Shown here: piece after piece, positions 1-10,079 of the stretch
How the letters are laid out: every line of letters begins with the position of its first letter
How positions within the stretch are numbered: the stretch's first letter is position 1
Origin: Bradyrhizobium jicamae
Lineage (GTDB): Bacteria; Pseudomonadota; Alphaproteobacteria; Rhizobiales; Xanthobacteraceae
NCBI RefSeq assembly: GCF_018130695.1
Contig: NZ_JAFCJX010000014.1
Location: 1-64,000, forward strand
DNA length: 64,000 bases
Reading direction: 5' to 3'
Notes under the pieces: generated by a model
What the model saw: only the letters and a program-made list of their open reading frames with translations
What the model was told of the DNA's origin: nothing
Databases searched by the model: none
Program-made: the position numbers and the translations under genes

Positions 1-1
1 A

Positions 2-199
2 TGCCTTGACTTCAAGACCCCGGCAGAGGTCTTTGCTGCTCAAGTGTTGCACTTCGAATGTGAATCCACCTCCTGGCCTTCGCCAGGACGACGGTCGGGT
101 TGGTTCGGGTTCAAGCTGTCAAACAGCGACGCGGATGTGAGTCCGCATTCTCGCGGCGGCAATCGCCCGAGTTTTGCATCTCGTTCCGCCCTCCCTTGA
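2..199 (+). pseudogene. 3' end of IS30-like transposase (partial)
   Basis: An open frame enters from the left edge of the window and stops at 197-199. Its first residues, CLDFKTPAEVFAAQVLHFEC, resemble the C-terminal end of IS30-family transposases, where a K-T-P-A-E-V-F motif closes the catalytic domain. The following ~40 residues are low-complexity and look like read-through into repeat DNA, so the original stop is probably lost. It is either a remnant or the tail of an element lying outside the window; no terminal inverted repeat could be recognised. Confidence 0.5.
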
Positions 200-698
200 A
201 ACTGAGGGCGCAGGGAAAGCCGGGCGCACGCTGCACCCGCGGTCCCGTGCGCAATGGATAGAAGAGTGCGCGCACGAGCATACAAATGCAGCGGAGGCAC
301 GCCGGCCTTCCCTGCGCGATGGGTTACGGCTTATACGTGCTCGCCCTGGTGAGACTCTGCTTTTGTGCCACCATCGTCCGCGATCGGCTTTAGGCCTCTC
401 GCGTGCTTACCACCAACATCGGGGCGGCAGGCCCACACGACTTCACCGTCCGCCTTGGCGCGTTCGTCTCGTGCGCCTCAGCGTCCACCGCATCCCACCC
501 ACGTTCGTGACGACTCGCGAAGCGCCCCTCGACGGGCGGGATGACCAATTGTTAGCATAATCAGAAGTTCGCGTAAAGAGGAATGTTTTTGGATGGCGGG
601 GTTGACAGGTTTTTGGCGGGCCGGCTGATTTGCCCGTCGTGTCGAACGGGCAACAGTCTGGACCACGTGAAGATGTGAGGGACGCACCGGCGGAAGGG
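200..698. repeat. Dispersed repeat relics, no gene
   Basis: No convincing gene lies between the transposase tail and ridA. The stretch from about 199 to 545 has the look of a long non-coding repeat that I recall being scattered through Bradyrhizobium genomes (GC-rich, ending near GACGGGCGGGATG). At about 570-660 there is a further relic containing a TTGCCCGTCGTG / CGAACGGGCAA hairpin. Frames across it have no domain signal. The assignment to a known repeat is from memory and would need a genome self-comparison. Confidence 0.45.
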
Positions 699-699
699 T

Positions 700-866
700 T
701 CCCTCTCCCCTTGCGGGAGAGGGTTAGGGAGAGGGGTCCACTCGGGTAGTCTTTCCGAGAGTGTTGTGACGACGAGTGATCGAAAGATTGCGCGAGTGAT
801 AGCCTCATCAACCATCTCGCCCGGGGCCACCCCTCTCCCCACCCTCTCCCGCAAGGGGAGAGGGAG
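700..866. repeat. Palindromic repeat pair (family A, RPE-like)
   Basis: Two inverted copies of a CCCTCTCCC...GGGAGAGGG unit at 700-737 and 829-866 flank a unique core of about 90 bp. The same unit recurs at eight other intergenic places in this window. It sits in the 3' region of ridA and carries no gene. Confidence 0.7.
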
Positions 867-905
867 CCGAGCAGCATGCTCACCTCACGGCACGTTACGT
901 CGTCC

Positions 906-1289
906 TCACCGCGCCAGCGACGCCACGCCCTCGATCTCGATCAGCATCTTCGGATCGGGCAGCGCCAGCACCACGCAGGTGGTGCGCGCCGGATACGGCG
1001 CCGGCCCGAACGCGCCGGCATAGAGCACGTTCATGGTGGCGACGTCGGAAGCCCGCGTCAGCAGCACGTTGACCTTGACGAGATCGTGGATCGTCGCGCC
1101 CGCTTCATGCAGCACGCGGGTGAAGTTGGTCACGACATTGGCGAACTGCGCCTCGAACGTGTCGGGTAGCGCGCGGTTGGCGTCGAAGCCGGGAATGCCG
1201 GAGATGAAGAGCAAATCGCCGACGCGCGCGCCGAACGACAGCGGCGGCGCCTTGACGCCGGGCGGGGGAGGGAAGTGGGTGATGGGCAT
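906..1289 (-). CDS. RidA family protein (YjgF/YER057c/UK114)
   Basis: A 127-residue protein of the RidA family, whose best known members hydrolyse reactive enamine/imine intermediates released by PLP enzymes, producing ketoacids and ammonia in the cytosol. The whole protein is one RidA domain (usual length about 125-130). The motif ending PYPARTTCVV places the conserved substrate-binding arginine at residue 102, and LLFISGIPGF near residue 27 fits the family's N-terminal strand. It is a single gene between repeat DNA and a divergent DUF4262 gene. Family assignment is firm; the substrate is not determined. Confidence 0.9.
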   Translation of the reverse strand: MPITHFPPPPGVKAPPLSFGARVGDLLFISGIPGFDANRALPDTFEAQFANVVTNFTRVLHEAGATIHDLVKVNVLLTRASDVATMNVLYAGAFGPAPYPARTTCVVLALPDPKMLIEIEGVASLAR

Positions 1290-1398
1290 GGGTGCCTCTT
1301 GGTGCTGGGCTGCGGAGAGCCTAGCCCATTCCTTGCAAATGGCCAGTGCGGAAGGTTACCCTGATTGACCTTTGTTGTGTGCCTGATGTGGGACGTCG

Positions 1399-1884
1399 AT
1401 GCTCGACAATTTCAAATGGCCCGTTCCAGAGGAAGAGGCCGACGAGAAGCTCATCCGCAACGTGCGTGAACACGGTTGTCACATCATGGGGATCGGAGGT
1501 GACGCGAGCACGCCGGATTACGCGTTCTCGATCGGGTTGTTCGTCAACTATGGGCACGCGGAAATCGTCATCTTCGGCCTGAGGCCTGCGACGGCGCAGG
1601 CGATCATCAACGATATCCGCGATCAGGCGGCTTCCGGACGAATGTTCGCCGATGGCGACGTCTGCGACGATATCATCGTCGGCCACAAGGTTTGCTTCGC
1701 AGAGGTGCCGCTGGCGGACTATCAAGCATACCTGGGAACGGCGATCTGGTTCTACGCCAAGCAGTCGCGTCCGTTCCCGTGCCTGCAACTGGTTTGGCCA
1801 GATCGCGAGGGACGCTTTCCGTGGGACGAAGGTTGCGATGCTGGCTTTAGGAAAGATCAGCCGGTGCTGAAGTCGTTGTCGTAG
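1399..1884 (+). CDS. DUF4262 domain-containing protein
   Basis: A 161-residue cytosolic protein matching the DUF4262 family in length and pattern: an N-terminal HGCHIMGI segment, then YAFSIGLFVNYGHAEIVIFGL, then a C-terminal CLQLVWPDREGRFPWDEG block typical of these proteins. Function is unknown; members are widespread, usually single genes, and sometimes lie near toxins. No membrane segment or signal peptide is visible. It is transcribed away from ridA, with about 110 bp between them for both promoters. Confidence 0.85.
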   Translation: MLDNFKWPVPEEEADEKLIRNVREHGCHIMGIGGDASTPDYAFSIGLFVNYGHAEIVIFGLRPATAQAIINDIRDQAASGRMFADGDVCDDIIVGHKVCFAEVPLADYQAYLGTAIWFYAKQSRPFPCLQLVWPDREGRFPWDEGCDAGFRKDQPVLKSLS

Positions 1885-1934
1885 AAAATGGGTATCCCGG
1901 ACTGCGCTTCGCGCAGCCGCAGGGCTAACCCACC

Positions 1935-2447
1935 CTACTTTTCGATCCACTCCGCCAACTCCCGCCACGGCTGCAACGTCCAGCTCCCCGATGCCGCGCC
2001 CGACGGCGAGGACAGCACGAACACATCGGGAAACCCGCTCATCTTCGCTTGCTGCCCCAGCGCGATCGCACTGGTCGGCGTGTCGTAAAACAGGCTCGCA
2101 GCCTTCTTGCTGGTGAAGGCAACGGTCTTCGGCCGATACGTCTCGATCTTGCTCCGGAAGCCGACGACGTCGAAGGTCTCGCGGTCGATCTCGTGATCCA
2201 TCCCGGCGCCGGACTTGGAGAGATCGGTGAAGCCGACGCCAAGATCGAGCAGGGCGGCGAACTCGTCGGGCCGATAGCGCCGCGGCGTGATGCCAGCCTC
2301 ATGCAGCGCGCGCCAGAAGCGGTTGCCGGGATGGGCGTAATAGTGCCCGACGGCCGCCGAGCGTGTGCTTGCCGCGGTGCCGACGAAGACGAGGCGGAGA
2401 CCCGCGCGGAGCTGATCGGGGAGGCGGTAGAGGTCGGGGTCGGTCAT
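1935..2447 (-). CDS. Mismatch-specific DNA glycosylase (Mug/TDG-type)
   Basis: A 170-residue member of the uracil-DNA glycosylase superfamily, Mug/TDG branch, which removes uracil or related lesions from G:U mismatches in base-excision repair. Visible motifs are FVGTAAS (residues 21-27, motif I position), PGNRFWR (40-46), and SSPSGAAS (146-153, the motif II loop). The first motif departs from the GINPG of E. coli Mug, so substrate range may differ. The gene diverges from the HD-domain gene with only about 48 bp between them. Confidence 0.8.
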   Translation of the reverse strand: MTDPDLYRLPDQLRAGLRLVFVGTAASTRSAAVGHYYAHPGNRFWRALHEAGITPRRYRPDEFAALLDLGVGFTDLSKSGAGMDHEIDRETFDVVGFRSKIETYRPKTVAFTSKKAASLFYDTPTSAIALGQQAKMSGFPDVFVLSSPSGAASGSWTLQPWRELAEWIEK

Positions 2448-2495
2448 CCCAGCCGATGGCTACCATCTCCGCGGCTTTGATCCTATACCTCAGCC

Positions 2496-3041
2496 ATGAC
2501 CCGCGAAGAACTGGCAGCCGCCTACACCGCGCCCGGCCGCCACTACCACAACCTCGCGCATATCGAGGATTGCCTCGCCGCGCTCGCGCGCCTGGACGGT
2601 CTCTCCGCGGCCGAGCGCGAGATCCTGACCGAGGCGATCTGGTGGCACGACGTTGTCTACGATCCGACGCGGTCGGACAACGAGGAGCTTAGCGCGCAAC
2701 TCGCCGAGCAGCACGTGCGCGCTGATATCAGAGACGAGGTCGGCCGCCTGATCCGCCTCACCAAGTCGCACGACGTCCAGCCCGACGATCGCCTCGGCGC
2801 GATCCTGATCTCGATCGACCTCAGCATCCTCGGCGCCGAGGGAGCGCGCTACGACGCCTATGCGGCCGCGATCCGGCAGGAGTTCATTCATGTTGGTGAT
2901 GCCGATTATCGCGCCGGCCGTGCCAGTGTGCTGCGGCGGTTTGCGGTGCGGGCGGTGATCTATCCCGATCATGGATTTGCAGCGATGTATGATCGGCGGG
3001 CGCGCGACAATCTCGCGCGGGAGCTGGCGGCGTTGAGCTGA
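2496..3041 (+). CDS. HD-domain phosphohydrolase-like protein
   Basis: A 181-residue soluble protein of the predicted metal-dependent HD superfamily. HYHNLAHIEDC (residues 16-26) supplies metal-ligand histidines and WWHDVVYD (49-56) holds the HD pair; a downstream TKSHD follows the same pattern. Related proteins are annotated as predicted HD phosphohydrolases without a known substrate, and some are oddly labelled as NMDA receptor-like. The start follows the intergenic region shared with the divergent glycosylase gene. Confidence 0.8.
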   Translation: MTREELAAAYTAPGRHYHNLAHIEDCLAALARLDGLSAAEREILTEAIWWHDVVYDPTRSDNEELSAQLAEQHVRADIRDEVGRLIRLTKSHDVQPDDRLGAILISIDLSILGAEGARYDAYAAAIRQEFIHVGDADYRAGRASVLRRFAVRAVIYPDHGFAAMYDRRARDNLARELAALS

Positions 3042-3103
3042 AGCGGCAATGCGGACCGCTAGTCGATCGTGAGATTGGTTCGGCTGGCGCGGCAGCGGGA
3101 GTT

Positions 3104-3229
3104 CACCTCTCCCTTGGGAGAGGTCGGCGCGTAGCGCCGGGTGAGGGGATGCGGTCCCTCGATAGATCTGAAGCCCTCACCCGGATTTCTCGCGACGCTC
3201 GAAATCCGACCTCTCCCTCCGGGAGAGGT
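3104..3229. repeat. Palindromic repeat (family A)
   Basis: Arms CACCTCTCCCTTGGGAGAGGT at the left and ACCTCTCCCTCCGGGAGAGGT at the right enclose GGGTGAGGGG and CCCTCACCC inner arms. It lies between the stop codons of two convergent genes. Confidence 0.75.
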
Positions 3230-3260
3230 GATCGCCGCGGTCGATCCACATGATCCCACG

Positions 3261-3653
3261 CTACCGCACCGGCTCCTTGACCTCGTCCTCCGTCGTCACC
3301 GCTTCCCCCGGCCGAGTCGCGCGGACCATCAGGAACGTCCCCGACAGGCCCGGCAGCCGCCAGCGCCCGTCGATCTCGGTCGCCTCGGCATTGACCGTGC
3401 CTTCGTAAATGACGGTGTCATAGCCATAGCCCGGCGGCTCGTAGCGCTTGACGAACGACACCACGCTGCCGGAGCGCTGGCCGGAGATCGAGGCGTTGTG
3501 GGTGCTGATCGGGCAGCGGGGCATGAGGCAGGGCTCGCTCACGCTCCCGCCAAGCACGCCGCCGGCGTCGATCAGCGTCGCCAGGAATGTGACCATGCCG
3601 ACGCCGGGTTGGATGAAGGTGCCGTCCCAGACGCCAGTGAGGTCGGTGGTCAT
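3261..3653 (-). CDS. Conserved hypothetical protein
   Basis: A 130-residue protein of unknown function. The start at 3653 (MTTDLTGVWDG) is preferred because the upstream in-frame extension to 3734 is encoded by a palindromic repeat. The sequence reads like a small beta-barrel with GVWDG and GRWRLPG strands and a repeated GTF motif, resembling lipocalin-like or avidin-like folds that begin with a T-G-x-W-x-G strand. There is no signal peptide. This fold suggestion is inference only. Confidence 0.65.
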   Translation of the reverse strand: MTTDLTGVWDGTFIQPGVGMVTFLATLIDAGGVLGGSVSEPCLMPRCPISTHNASISGQRSGSVVSFVKRYEPPGYGYDTVIYEGTVNAEATEIDGRWRLPGLSGTFLMVRATRPGEAVTTEDEVKEPVR

Positions 3654-3677
3654 GGTGGTATGGACGAGTGCGAAGAT

Positions 3678-3748
3678 GTAGCCGCATGAGCGTAGCGATA
3701 TGCGGGGTGGATACAACCCCGGATATCGCTGCACTCATCCGGGCTACC
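3678..3748. repeat. Palindromic repeat (GTAGCC...GGGCTAC family)
   Basis: An imperfect hairpin whose arms read GTAGCCGCATGAGCGTAGCG and the complement of CGCTGCACTCATCCGGGCTAC. It lies just upstream of the preceding hypothetical gene and downstream of thiC. Confidence 0.65.
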
Positions 3749-3762
3749 GGCCAAAAGGTGAA

Positions 3763-3782
3763 AGCCGGACACGTGTCCGGCT
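3763..3782 (-). terminator. Probable terminator of the thi operon
   Basis: A perfect 20-bp palindrome (AGCCGGACACGTGTCCGGCT) lies 45 bp beyond the thiC stop codon and is followed on the minus strand by a short T-rich stretch. Confidence 0.6.
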
Positions 3783-3826
3783 CTCGTTGTTGTTATCTTG
3801 GGAATAGCTCGAGATGAAAGCGGTTC

Positions 3827-5743
<1,917 letters not shown>

Positions 5744-5776
5744 TCAGTTGGCGCCGCGGCGCGAGAGACAAATTTC

Positions 5777-5900
5777 GCTGTCGTCCCCGCGAAGGCGGGG
5801 ACCCAGTATTCCAGAGGCTGCGGTGGGATACGGAGAAGCCGCGGCGTACTGGGTCGCCCGGTCCTTGTGCGCAGTGCGCACAGGCCGGGCGATGACAGTG
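5777..5900. repeat. Palindromic repeat (family B) between thiE and thiC
   Basis: Outer arms CTGTCGTCCCCGCGAAGGCG and the complementary CGGGCGATGACAG, with inner CCCAGTATTCCAGAGGC and TACTGGGTCGCCCGG blocks. A second copy with the same layout is at about 50229-50344. Confidence 0.75.
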
Positions 5901-5925
5901 GGGTAAAAGGTGAGAGCCGCTTCCA

Positions 5926-6534
5926 TCACGCAGCCTCCGCGCGGACGCCGAGCCATTGCCGCACCCGTGCATCCGGGTCGGCGTTCTGGGTGACGTCGGA
6001 GACGACGGCGATCGAGTCGGCGCCGGCGGCGAAGATTTCGGCCGCGTGCTCGAACTTGATGCCGCCGATCGCGACAAGGGGAATGTTGCCCACGCGCTTC
6101 TTCCACTCGGTGATCTTCGGAATGCCCTGCGGGGCAAACCGCATCGACTTCAGCGTGGTGAAGAAGATCGGGCCGAGCGCGACGTAGTCGGGTTTTGCAG
6201 CGAGTGCGGTTTCGAGCTCCGTGTCGTCATGGGTGGAGACGCCGAGCGTCAGCTTCGCCTTTCTGATCTCGGCGAGATCGGCATCGGCAAGGTCCTCCTG
6301 GCCGAGATGCAGATGCTCGGCGCCGGCGACGATCGCCGCGCGCCAGTAGTCGTTGACCACGAGCTTCGTCGCCGTGCCCCTGGTGACGGCGAGCGCGTCG
6401 GTGACGATCTGCAGCGCTGCGCCGTCGTCGAGGTCTTTGGCGCGCAGCTGGATGGTGCCGACGCCGAGCCTGGTCAGGCGTTCGACCCATTTGAGGCTGT
6501 CGACGACGGGATAGAAAGGATCAGGATACGGCAT
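5926..6534 (-). CDS. thiE: Thiamine phosphate synthase ThiE
   Basis: A 202-residue TIM-barrel enzyme that joins hydroxymethylpyrimidine diphosphate to the thiazole phosphate carboxylate to give thiamine phosphate. Family motifs seen are IQLRAKD near the N-terminus (substrate loop), [15 protein letters not shown], and [13 protein letters not shown], followed by VAIGGI near the C-terminus. The start at 6534 ([11 protein letters not shown]) is chosen; it overlaps the thiG stop by 14 bp, indicating translational coupling. A start at 6552 is possible in the same frame. Confidence 0.93.
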   Translation of the reverse strand: MPYPDPFYPVVDSLKWVERLTRLGVGTIQLRAKDLDDGAALQIVTDALAVTRGTATKLVVNDYWRAAIVAGAEHLHLGQEDLADADLAEIRKAKLTLGVSTHDDTELETALAAKPDYVALGPIFFTTLKSMRFAPQGIPKITEWKKRVGNIPLVAIGGIKFEHAAEIFAAGADSIAVVSDVTQNADPDARVRQWLGVRAEAA

Positions 6535-7303
6535 GCCAGAACGGGGTCCCAACGACAGGGGTGGAGGGGGAGGCGAAGTCGCGGGCTTGCATCAGCCCGG
6601 CTTCATAGGCGGTGCGGCCGGCCTCGACGCCGAGGCGGAAGGCGTTGGCCATCGCGACGGGATCGGCGGCTTTTGCCACCGCGGTGTTGAGCAGCACGGC
6701 GTCATAGCCGAGCTCGAGGGCTTCGGCCGCATGCGAGGGCGCGCCGATGCCGGCATCGACCACGAGCGTGATATCCGGCAGGCGGTCGCGCAACAGCTTC
6801 AGCGCGTCGCGGTTGATGATACCCTTGGCGCTGCCGATCGGCGCGGCCCAAGGCATCACCACCTTGCAGCCGGCGTCGACCAGACGTGTCGCGACCGAGA
6901 GATCCTCGGTGCAATAGGGGAACACCTCAAAACCGTCCTTGATCAGGATGCCTGCGGCTTCGACCAGGCCGACCACATCAGGCTGCAGCGTGTCGTTGTC
7001 GGCGATGACCTCGAGCTTGATCCAGGAGGTCGCAAACAATTCGCGCGCGAGCTTGGCCGTGGTCACGGCTTCGCGCACGCTGCGGCAGCCGGCGGTGTTC
7101 GGCAGCACGGTGACGCCGAGCTCGCGGATCAGATTCCAGAAGGCGTCCCCCGTCTTGCCGCCGGCGGCCTCGCGGCGGAGCGAGACGGTGACGATCGAGG
7201 AGCCCGACGCCCGGATCGCCGCCTGCATGATTGCGGGCGAGGGGTAGAGCGCCGTGCCGATCAGCAGGCGCGAGGGGAAGGATTTGCCGTAGAAGGTGAC
7301 CAT
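6521..7303 (-). CDS. thiG: Thiazole synthase ThiG
   Basis: A 260-residue TIM-barrel protein that forms the thiazole phosphate ring from deoxyxylulose phosphate, dehydroglycine and the ThiS thiocarboxylate. The Schiff-base lysine lies in [10 protein letters not shown], and the phosphate-binding [10 protein letters not shown] and [11 protein letters not shown] motifs are intact. Length is typical. It lies between thiS and thiE; a 199-bp gap holding a palindromic repeat separates it from thiS upstream. Confidence 0.95.
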   Translation of the reverse strand: MVTFYGKSFPSRLLIGTALYPSPAIMQAAIRASGSSIVTVSLRREAAGGKTGDAFWNLIRELGVTVLPNTAGCRSVREAVTTAKLARELFATSWIKLEVIADNDTLQPDVVGLVEAAGILIKDGFEVFPYCTEDLSVATRLVDAGCKVVMPWAAPIGSAKGIINRDALKLLRDRLPDITLVVDAGIGAPSHAAEALELGYDAVLLNTAVAKAADPVAMANAFRLGVEAGRTAYEAGLMQARDFASPSTPVVGTPFWHAVS

Positions 7304-7332
7304 GTCGATGGTGGCTCCTCAAATTCGGTGTG

Positions 7333-7478
7333 CCCCCTCGCCCCGCTCTTCGCGGGGAGAGGGTTGGGGTGAGGGGCTGCATCCGCGAGAACGGCGAGAG
7401 TTGGACTCGCGGAGAGTCCCCCTCACCCGGAATTTGCTGTGCAAATTCCGGCCTCTCCCCGCAGGCGGGGAGAGGCGA
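7333..7478. repeat. Palindromic repeat (family A) inside the thi operon
   Basis: GCCCCGCTCTTCGCGGGGAG and CTCTCCCCGCAGGCGGGGAG outer hairpins with GGTGAGGGG / CCCCTCACCC inner arms. It occupies most of the gap between thiS and thiG. Confidence 0.75.
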
Positions 7479-7502
7479 AGAGAAGCGCCAGCTGCGTTCA
7501 TC

Positions 7503-7700
7503 TCACCCTCCCTGCCGCGGCGTGATGATCTCGATCTCGTCGCCGGCTTTCAGCGCGGTCTCGGCCCAGCGGCTTTTCGGCACCACGTCGTAATTCACGG
7601 CAATCGCGAAATGGGTGCCTTCGTAGTCGAGCTCGCTCAGCAGCGCGCCGACGCTCGCCGCAGCGATCTCCCGCTGCTCGCCGTTCACGATCACGCGCAT
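7503..7700 (-). CDS. thiS: Sulfur carrier protein ThiS
   Basis: A 65-residue ubiquitin-like sulfur carrier. The required C-terminal diglycine is present (TPRQGG), the site adenylated and thiocarboxylated to deliver sulfur to ThiG. The N-terminal MRVIVNGEQREI strand is typical. The start codon overlaps the end of thiO by 10 bp, so the two are translationally coupled. No thiF is seen nearby; the adenylation function must come from elsewhere, often MoeB. Confidence 0.93.
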   Translation of the reverse strand: MRVIVNGEQREIAAASVGALLSELDYEGTHFAIAVNYDVVPKSRWAETALKAGDEIEIITPRQGG

Positions 7701-8704
7701 TGCATCACCTCATTGTCGATTTCGCCGCGCGCGACATAGGCGAGCGTCAGCTCGGCCAGTGCCGGCGCGAGCAGGAAGCCGTGACGGTAGAGTCCGTTCA
7801 CGCTGATCCGGTCCTGGTCGATCCTGATCTTCGGCAGATTGTCGGGAAACGCAGGCCGCAAGCCCGAGCCGAACTCGACGATGCGCGCCTCGGCAAAGGC
7901 CGGATGCACGGCGTAGGCGGCGCCCAAGAGCTCCAGCGCCGAGCGCACGCTGACGCCGGTGTCCTCGGCCTCGATCGAGGTCGCGCCCAGCATGAAGCGG
8001 CCGTCGCCGCGCGGGATCACGTAGAGCGGCCAGCGCGGATGGATCAGCCGCACCGGGCGCGCCAGCTCGACCTCCGCCGTTTCGATGATGATCATCTCGC
8101 CCTTGACGCCGCGCAGGGTTGGCTCGGTGTCGCGCGCGGCAAGGCCGCGGCAGTCGATCACGAGGCCGTCGAGGTCGGCGGCATCAGCGTCGCTGTTGAA
8201 GCGGATGGTGCCGCCGGCCTTGGCGATGGCGGCATGCAGCTGCGGCAGCACGCGGCGCGGCTCGACATGGCCTTCCTCGGGATAGAACAATCCGTCGCGG
8301 AAGCGGCCTTCCAGCGAGGGCTCGAGCGCGCTGACCTCGCGGGCGTCGAGCCGGCGATGGCCGGAGGTGAGGCGGGCAAAGCGCTCGAAATCGGCGCGGT
8401 CGCGCGGATGCGCCACCACCAGCGAGCCGTTGAACGGTGTTTTCGGGAAATGATCGCGCCACAGCGCCAGCGAGCGGATGCCGAGCCTGGAGATCACGGG
8501 TTCCGAGGTTTCCGCCTCGCACCACGGCGCCAGCATGCCGCCGGCCCAGTGGCTGGTGGCATCAGTCATCGCAGCGTCACTGCGCTCGTGCAAAGTGACG
8601 GCGTGGCCAGCTTGCGCGAACAGCAGCGCCTGCCAGGCCCCTGCAATGCCCGCTCCGATGATGGAAACGGGGGAATCCCCCCGCGGCTTGGTCGTCTGAT
8701 ACAT
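7691..8704 (-). CDS. thiO: Glycine oxidase ThiO
   Basis: A 337-residue FAD enzyme of the DAO family that oxidises glycine to dehydroglycine (iminoacetate) for thiazole formation. The N-terminal dinucleotide motif is SIIGAGIAGAWQAL (residues 14-27). An SHWAGGMLAPWCE motif and a C-terminal NGLYRHGFLLAPALAEL block fit ThiO. It is the first gene after the TPP riboswitch and is followed directly by thiS. It carries about ten extra N-terminal residues before the beta strand, which is not unusual. Confidence 0.93.
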   Translation of the reverse strand: MYQTTKPRGDSPVSIIGAGIAGAWQALLFAQAGHAVTLHERSDAAMTDATSHWAGGMLAPWCEAETSEPVISRLGIRSLALWRDHFPKTPFNGSLVVAHPRDRADFERFARLTSGHRRLDAREVSALEPSLEGRFRDGLFYPEEGHVEPRRVLPQLHAAIAKAGGTIRFNSDADAADLDGLVIDCRGLAARDTEPTLRGVKGEMIIIETAEVELARPVRLIHPRWPLYVIPRGDGRFMLGATSIEAEDTGVSVRSALELLGAAYAVHPAFAEARIVEFGSGLRPAFPDNLPKIRIDQDRISVNGLYRHGFLLAPALAELTLAYVARGEIDNEVMQCA

Positions 8705-8709
8705 CCCTG

Positions 8710-8826
8710 TCCCTTCGCCGGCATGACCCGGATCAGGTTCAAAGGGTCACCGCGGTCCTGGGCCGGCTTGTGCAGGCTTGCCCATTTAGCGGTATCTCAG
8801 CTCCTCCTTCGGAGCACCCCTCGGAA
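8710..8826 (-). promoter_or_regulatory. TPP riboswitch (THI element)
   Basis: Read on the minus strand, the region contains the conserved THI-box parts in order: GAGGGGTGCTCCGAAGGA, then GCTGAGATACCG, and after a variable arm ACCCTTTGAACCTGATCCGG followed by GTCATGCCGGCGAAGGGA. It ends a few bases before the thiO start codon, so binding of thiamine diphosphate probably hides the ribosome binding site. Motif match is very strong. Confidence 0.95.
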
Positions 8827-8895
8827 CGCCCCTAATGTAAGCCCGTGAGCGGATGTGTCAACGCGTTATGCCAGGACCCCTCTGCGACGCACGCA

Positions 8896-9033
8896 ACGCT
8901 CTCGTGCCCCGGACGCGGCGCAGCGCCCTAGCGTGCGCTGCGGAGCCGGGGCCCATGTGTGTTCGAGGCGGAAATCGGTCCCGGCTCTGCGGAGCAGCGT
9001 TGCACGCTGCACCGCGTCCGGGACACGAGAGCA
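8896..9033. repeat. Long palindromic repeat (family C)
   Basis: Arms GCTCTCGTGCCCCGGACGCG and CGCGTCCGGGACACGAGAGC close a 138-bp hairpin with further internal pairing. It lies between the divergent riboswitch promoter region and the 3' end of the transglycosylase gene; no gene is present in the interval. Confidence 0.75.
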
Positions 9034-9034
9034 G

Positions 9035-9550
9035 CTATTTAGGAGCTTGTTCCGGCGCCGCCTCGGCGGCCGTCGCCTGCTGCTCCTGCTTCAGCAGCTG
9101 CCTCGGCGGCGCGCTTTCGCCGACGTGTTTCGCCTCTTTCAGATGATCGGTCTTCTGGCGCTTGGCGACGTAGTAGTAGCCGCCGGCGAAATAGCGGACG
9201 GCGCGATCGTGGTCGCCATTGGCGGCGCGATAGGCGCCGGCGAGATATTTGATGCCGTATTTGAGATTGGTCTCGGGATCGCGCAGGCCTTCGGCGGTGC
9301 CGGTGTAGCCGAGCCCGCGCGCGGTGCCGAGCTTGATCTGCATCAGCCCGATGGTGCCGCCATGGCCGATCAATTTCGGCTGATACTTGCTCTCACGCAC
9401 GATGACGCGATGCACCAGTTCCTCCGGCACAAGGTTCGCTCGCGCGTGCGTTGCGACCATCGCCTCATACTGTGCACGCTGCTGCGCATGCGCAGCCGGG
9501 CAGAGCAGGAGTGTGGCGATCGAGGCGCCGAGGATGTGCAGGAATTTCAT
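9035..9550 (-). CDS. Lytic transglycosylase, SLT domain, exported
   Basis: A 171-residue peptidoglycan lytic transglycosylase of the SLT type, cleaving the MurNAc-GlcNAc bond in the periplasm. The start at 9550 gives a clear signal peptide (MKFLHILGASIATLLLCPAAHA). The SLT signature follows: the catalytic glutamate in VIVRESKYQP, then GTIGLMQIKLGTARGLG, then NLKYGIKYLAGAY and a YFAGGYYY block. The C-terminal tail is Ala/Gln/Glu-rich. In-frame upstream codons to 9709 were rejected because they precede the signal sequence. Confidence 0.9.
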   Translation of the reverse strand: MKFLHILGASIATLLLCPAAHAQQRAQYEAMVATHARANLVPEELVHRVIVRESKYQPKLIGHGGTIGLMQIKLGTARGLGYTGTAEGLRDPETNLKYGIKYLAGAYRAANGDHDRAVRYFAGGYYYVAKRQKTDHLKEAKHVGESAPPRQLLKQEQQATAAEAAPEQAPK

Positions 9551-9884
9551 GTCAGCCGGAGCAGCGCGGAATGCGCGTGAATATTTTCGCGGGAACTCAA
9601 TGGTCCAGAGAGCGGGCAGGAATGTGGCAAAAACCTGCAACATGCTGTGCCTGCGCCTCCGTAATATTCCTGACATGCACAGCGATCGGTGACAGATGCG
9701 GTGCTGCAAAATCCTAAAAATGTAACGAACGCTTTTGCCGCACGCGGCGCAGCAACGGATTGTCGTGCAAATGAATCAGGAGAGGATTACAGTACACGGC
9801 AGACGATGTTCAGTTTGAGTCAGAGCATCTGTCCATTCAAAAAATACGCGACATCCGTTTCGCGATTCTCGAGGGAGATGCGCC
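9551..9884. other. Intergenic region without a recognised gene
   Basis: Divergent promoter region between the transglycosylase gene and the small zinc-ribbon gene. It is noticeably richer in A/T than its surroundings around 9700-9860. No RNA gene, repeat or conserved motif was recognised. Confidence 0.5.
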
Positions 9885-10073
9885 ATGGCACAGGACGCCA
9901 ACCTGCCACGTGGAAATCCGTGCGCGCAGTGTGGCACGCCGATCCCGCGTCCCGACTGGGTCGAGCACAGCGAAGGCCGCACGTCGTATCTATGGAATTG
10001 CCGCGTCTGCGATTATCGCTTCGAAGCGATCGCGATCTACGATGAAGAGCAGATCCAGCCGCTCGCGGCCTGA
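9885..10073 (+). CDS. Small zinc-ribbon protein
   Basis: A 62-residue soluble protein with two cysteine pairs, CAQC (residues 13-16) and CRVC (39-42), spaced as in a zinc ribbon. The N-terminal strand reads NPCAQCGTPIPRPDW and the second pair sits in WNCRVCDYRFEAIAIYD. A GAGGGAGATG sequence just upstream gives a good ribosome binding site. Likely a small regulatory or structural protein; the function is not known. Confidence 0.75.
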   Translation: MAQDANLPRGNPCAQCGTPIPRPDWVEHSEGRTSYLWNCRVCDYRFEAIAIYDEEQIQPLAA

Positions 10074-10079
10074 ACCAAA